A DNA stretch of 64,000 nucleotides from NCBI GenBank assembly GCA_033002965.1, contig JAURVB010013269.1:119229-183228 (forward strand), given 5' to 3'. This DNA is from Piper betle (Eukaryota; Streptophyta; Magnoliopsida; Piperales; Piperaceae). Below are positions 63,801-64,000 of the stretch, piece by piece. The notes under the pieces were generated by a model. That model was not told the DNA's origin. It searched no databases and saw nothing but the letters and a program-made list of their open reading frames with translations. The translations under genes and the position numbers were made by a program. The stretch's first letter is position 1. The number at the start of each line of letters is the position of its first letter.

Positions 63801-64000
63801 TGTAACACCCCGTTTCGGCCTCACCCGTGAACCGACCTGGAAATGTCACCGGCGACCGAACCGTTCGCTAATCTACTGGGTTCGGTTAGCTGACCTGGAT
63901 CTGCCCCTCGGTGTCTCAAGATGGAGATGCAAACATGAAATGCATGGATGGGATGCGTGGTTCCTAACGTAGTCCCACATGCATGCTATGATGTACAAAT
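63801..64000 (-). mobile_element. LTR copy E, continues past the window end
   Basis: TGTAACACCCCGTTTCGG.. is the reverse complement of the last 200 bases of copy D (43608-43807), with few differences. The left flank is GTTCT (63796-63800). Whether it is a solo LTR or the end of a full element cannot be seen. Confidence 0.88.

Overview
This is plant nuclear DNA, most likely from a eudicot. The genes have introns with GT..AG borders, the intergenic DNA is AT-rich and crowded with (TA)n tracts, and every recognised gene belongs to a family known from land plants. The window is repeat-rich: mobile-element sequence takes up more space than coding sequence. No prokaryotic, CRISPR or viral system is present, and no complete RNA gene was seen.

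Recognised genes: an A-type iron-sulfur carrier of the mitochondrial ISCA type (2326-3715, minus); a plant glutaredoxin-like protein with an N-terminal MGC motif and a four-CxxC C-terminus (21698-22884, minus); a one-exon plant-specific protein of unknown function, At1g67050-like (30866-31711, plus); a DEAD-box RNA helicase of the RH35/DDX41 type (47508-49553, plus); chlorophyllase (51585-52915, plus); a degenerate DPM3-like gene (59134-59440, plus); and an IQD (IQ67 plus DUF4005) gene or pseudogene (60210-61813, plus). An unrecognised multi-exon gene lies at about 56.5-58.7 kb, and weaker exon candidates lie at 1-151, 6137-6350, 11097-11250 and 38276-38734.

Layout: 0-6.9 kb gene-bearing; 6.9-18.4 kb mostly solo LTRs of one family with 2.8-3.1 kb LTRs, including one solo LTR nested in another; 19.7-20.7 kb nested hAT-type MITEs; 21.7-22.9 kb glutaredoxin gene; 23-30 kb AT-rich DNA with a decayed retrotransposon and a second kind of solo LTR; 30.9-31.7 kb unknown-protein gene; 32-47 kb a repeat desert holding gag remnants, another solo LTR and a MITE; 47.5-53 kb helicase, MITE and chlorophyllase; 56.5-61.8 kb small or decaying genes; 63.8 kb to the end a further LTR.

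Two points stand out. First, the well-conserved genes (helicase, chlorophyllase, glutaredoxin-like, ISCA) each carry small frameshifts that are nearly all short deletions in mono- or dinucleotide runs, while the rest of each protein is intact; this looks like unpolished long-read sequence rather than gene decay. Second, the LTR family holds an inverted repeat whose two arms change together between copies, and a related pair of hAT-type MITEs carries an internal tRNA-like segment with A-box and B-box motifs at normal tRNA spacing.
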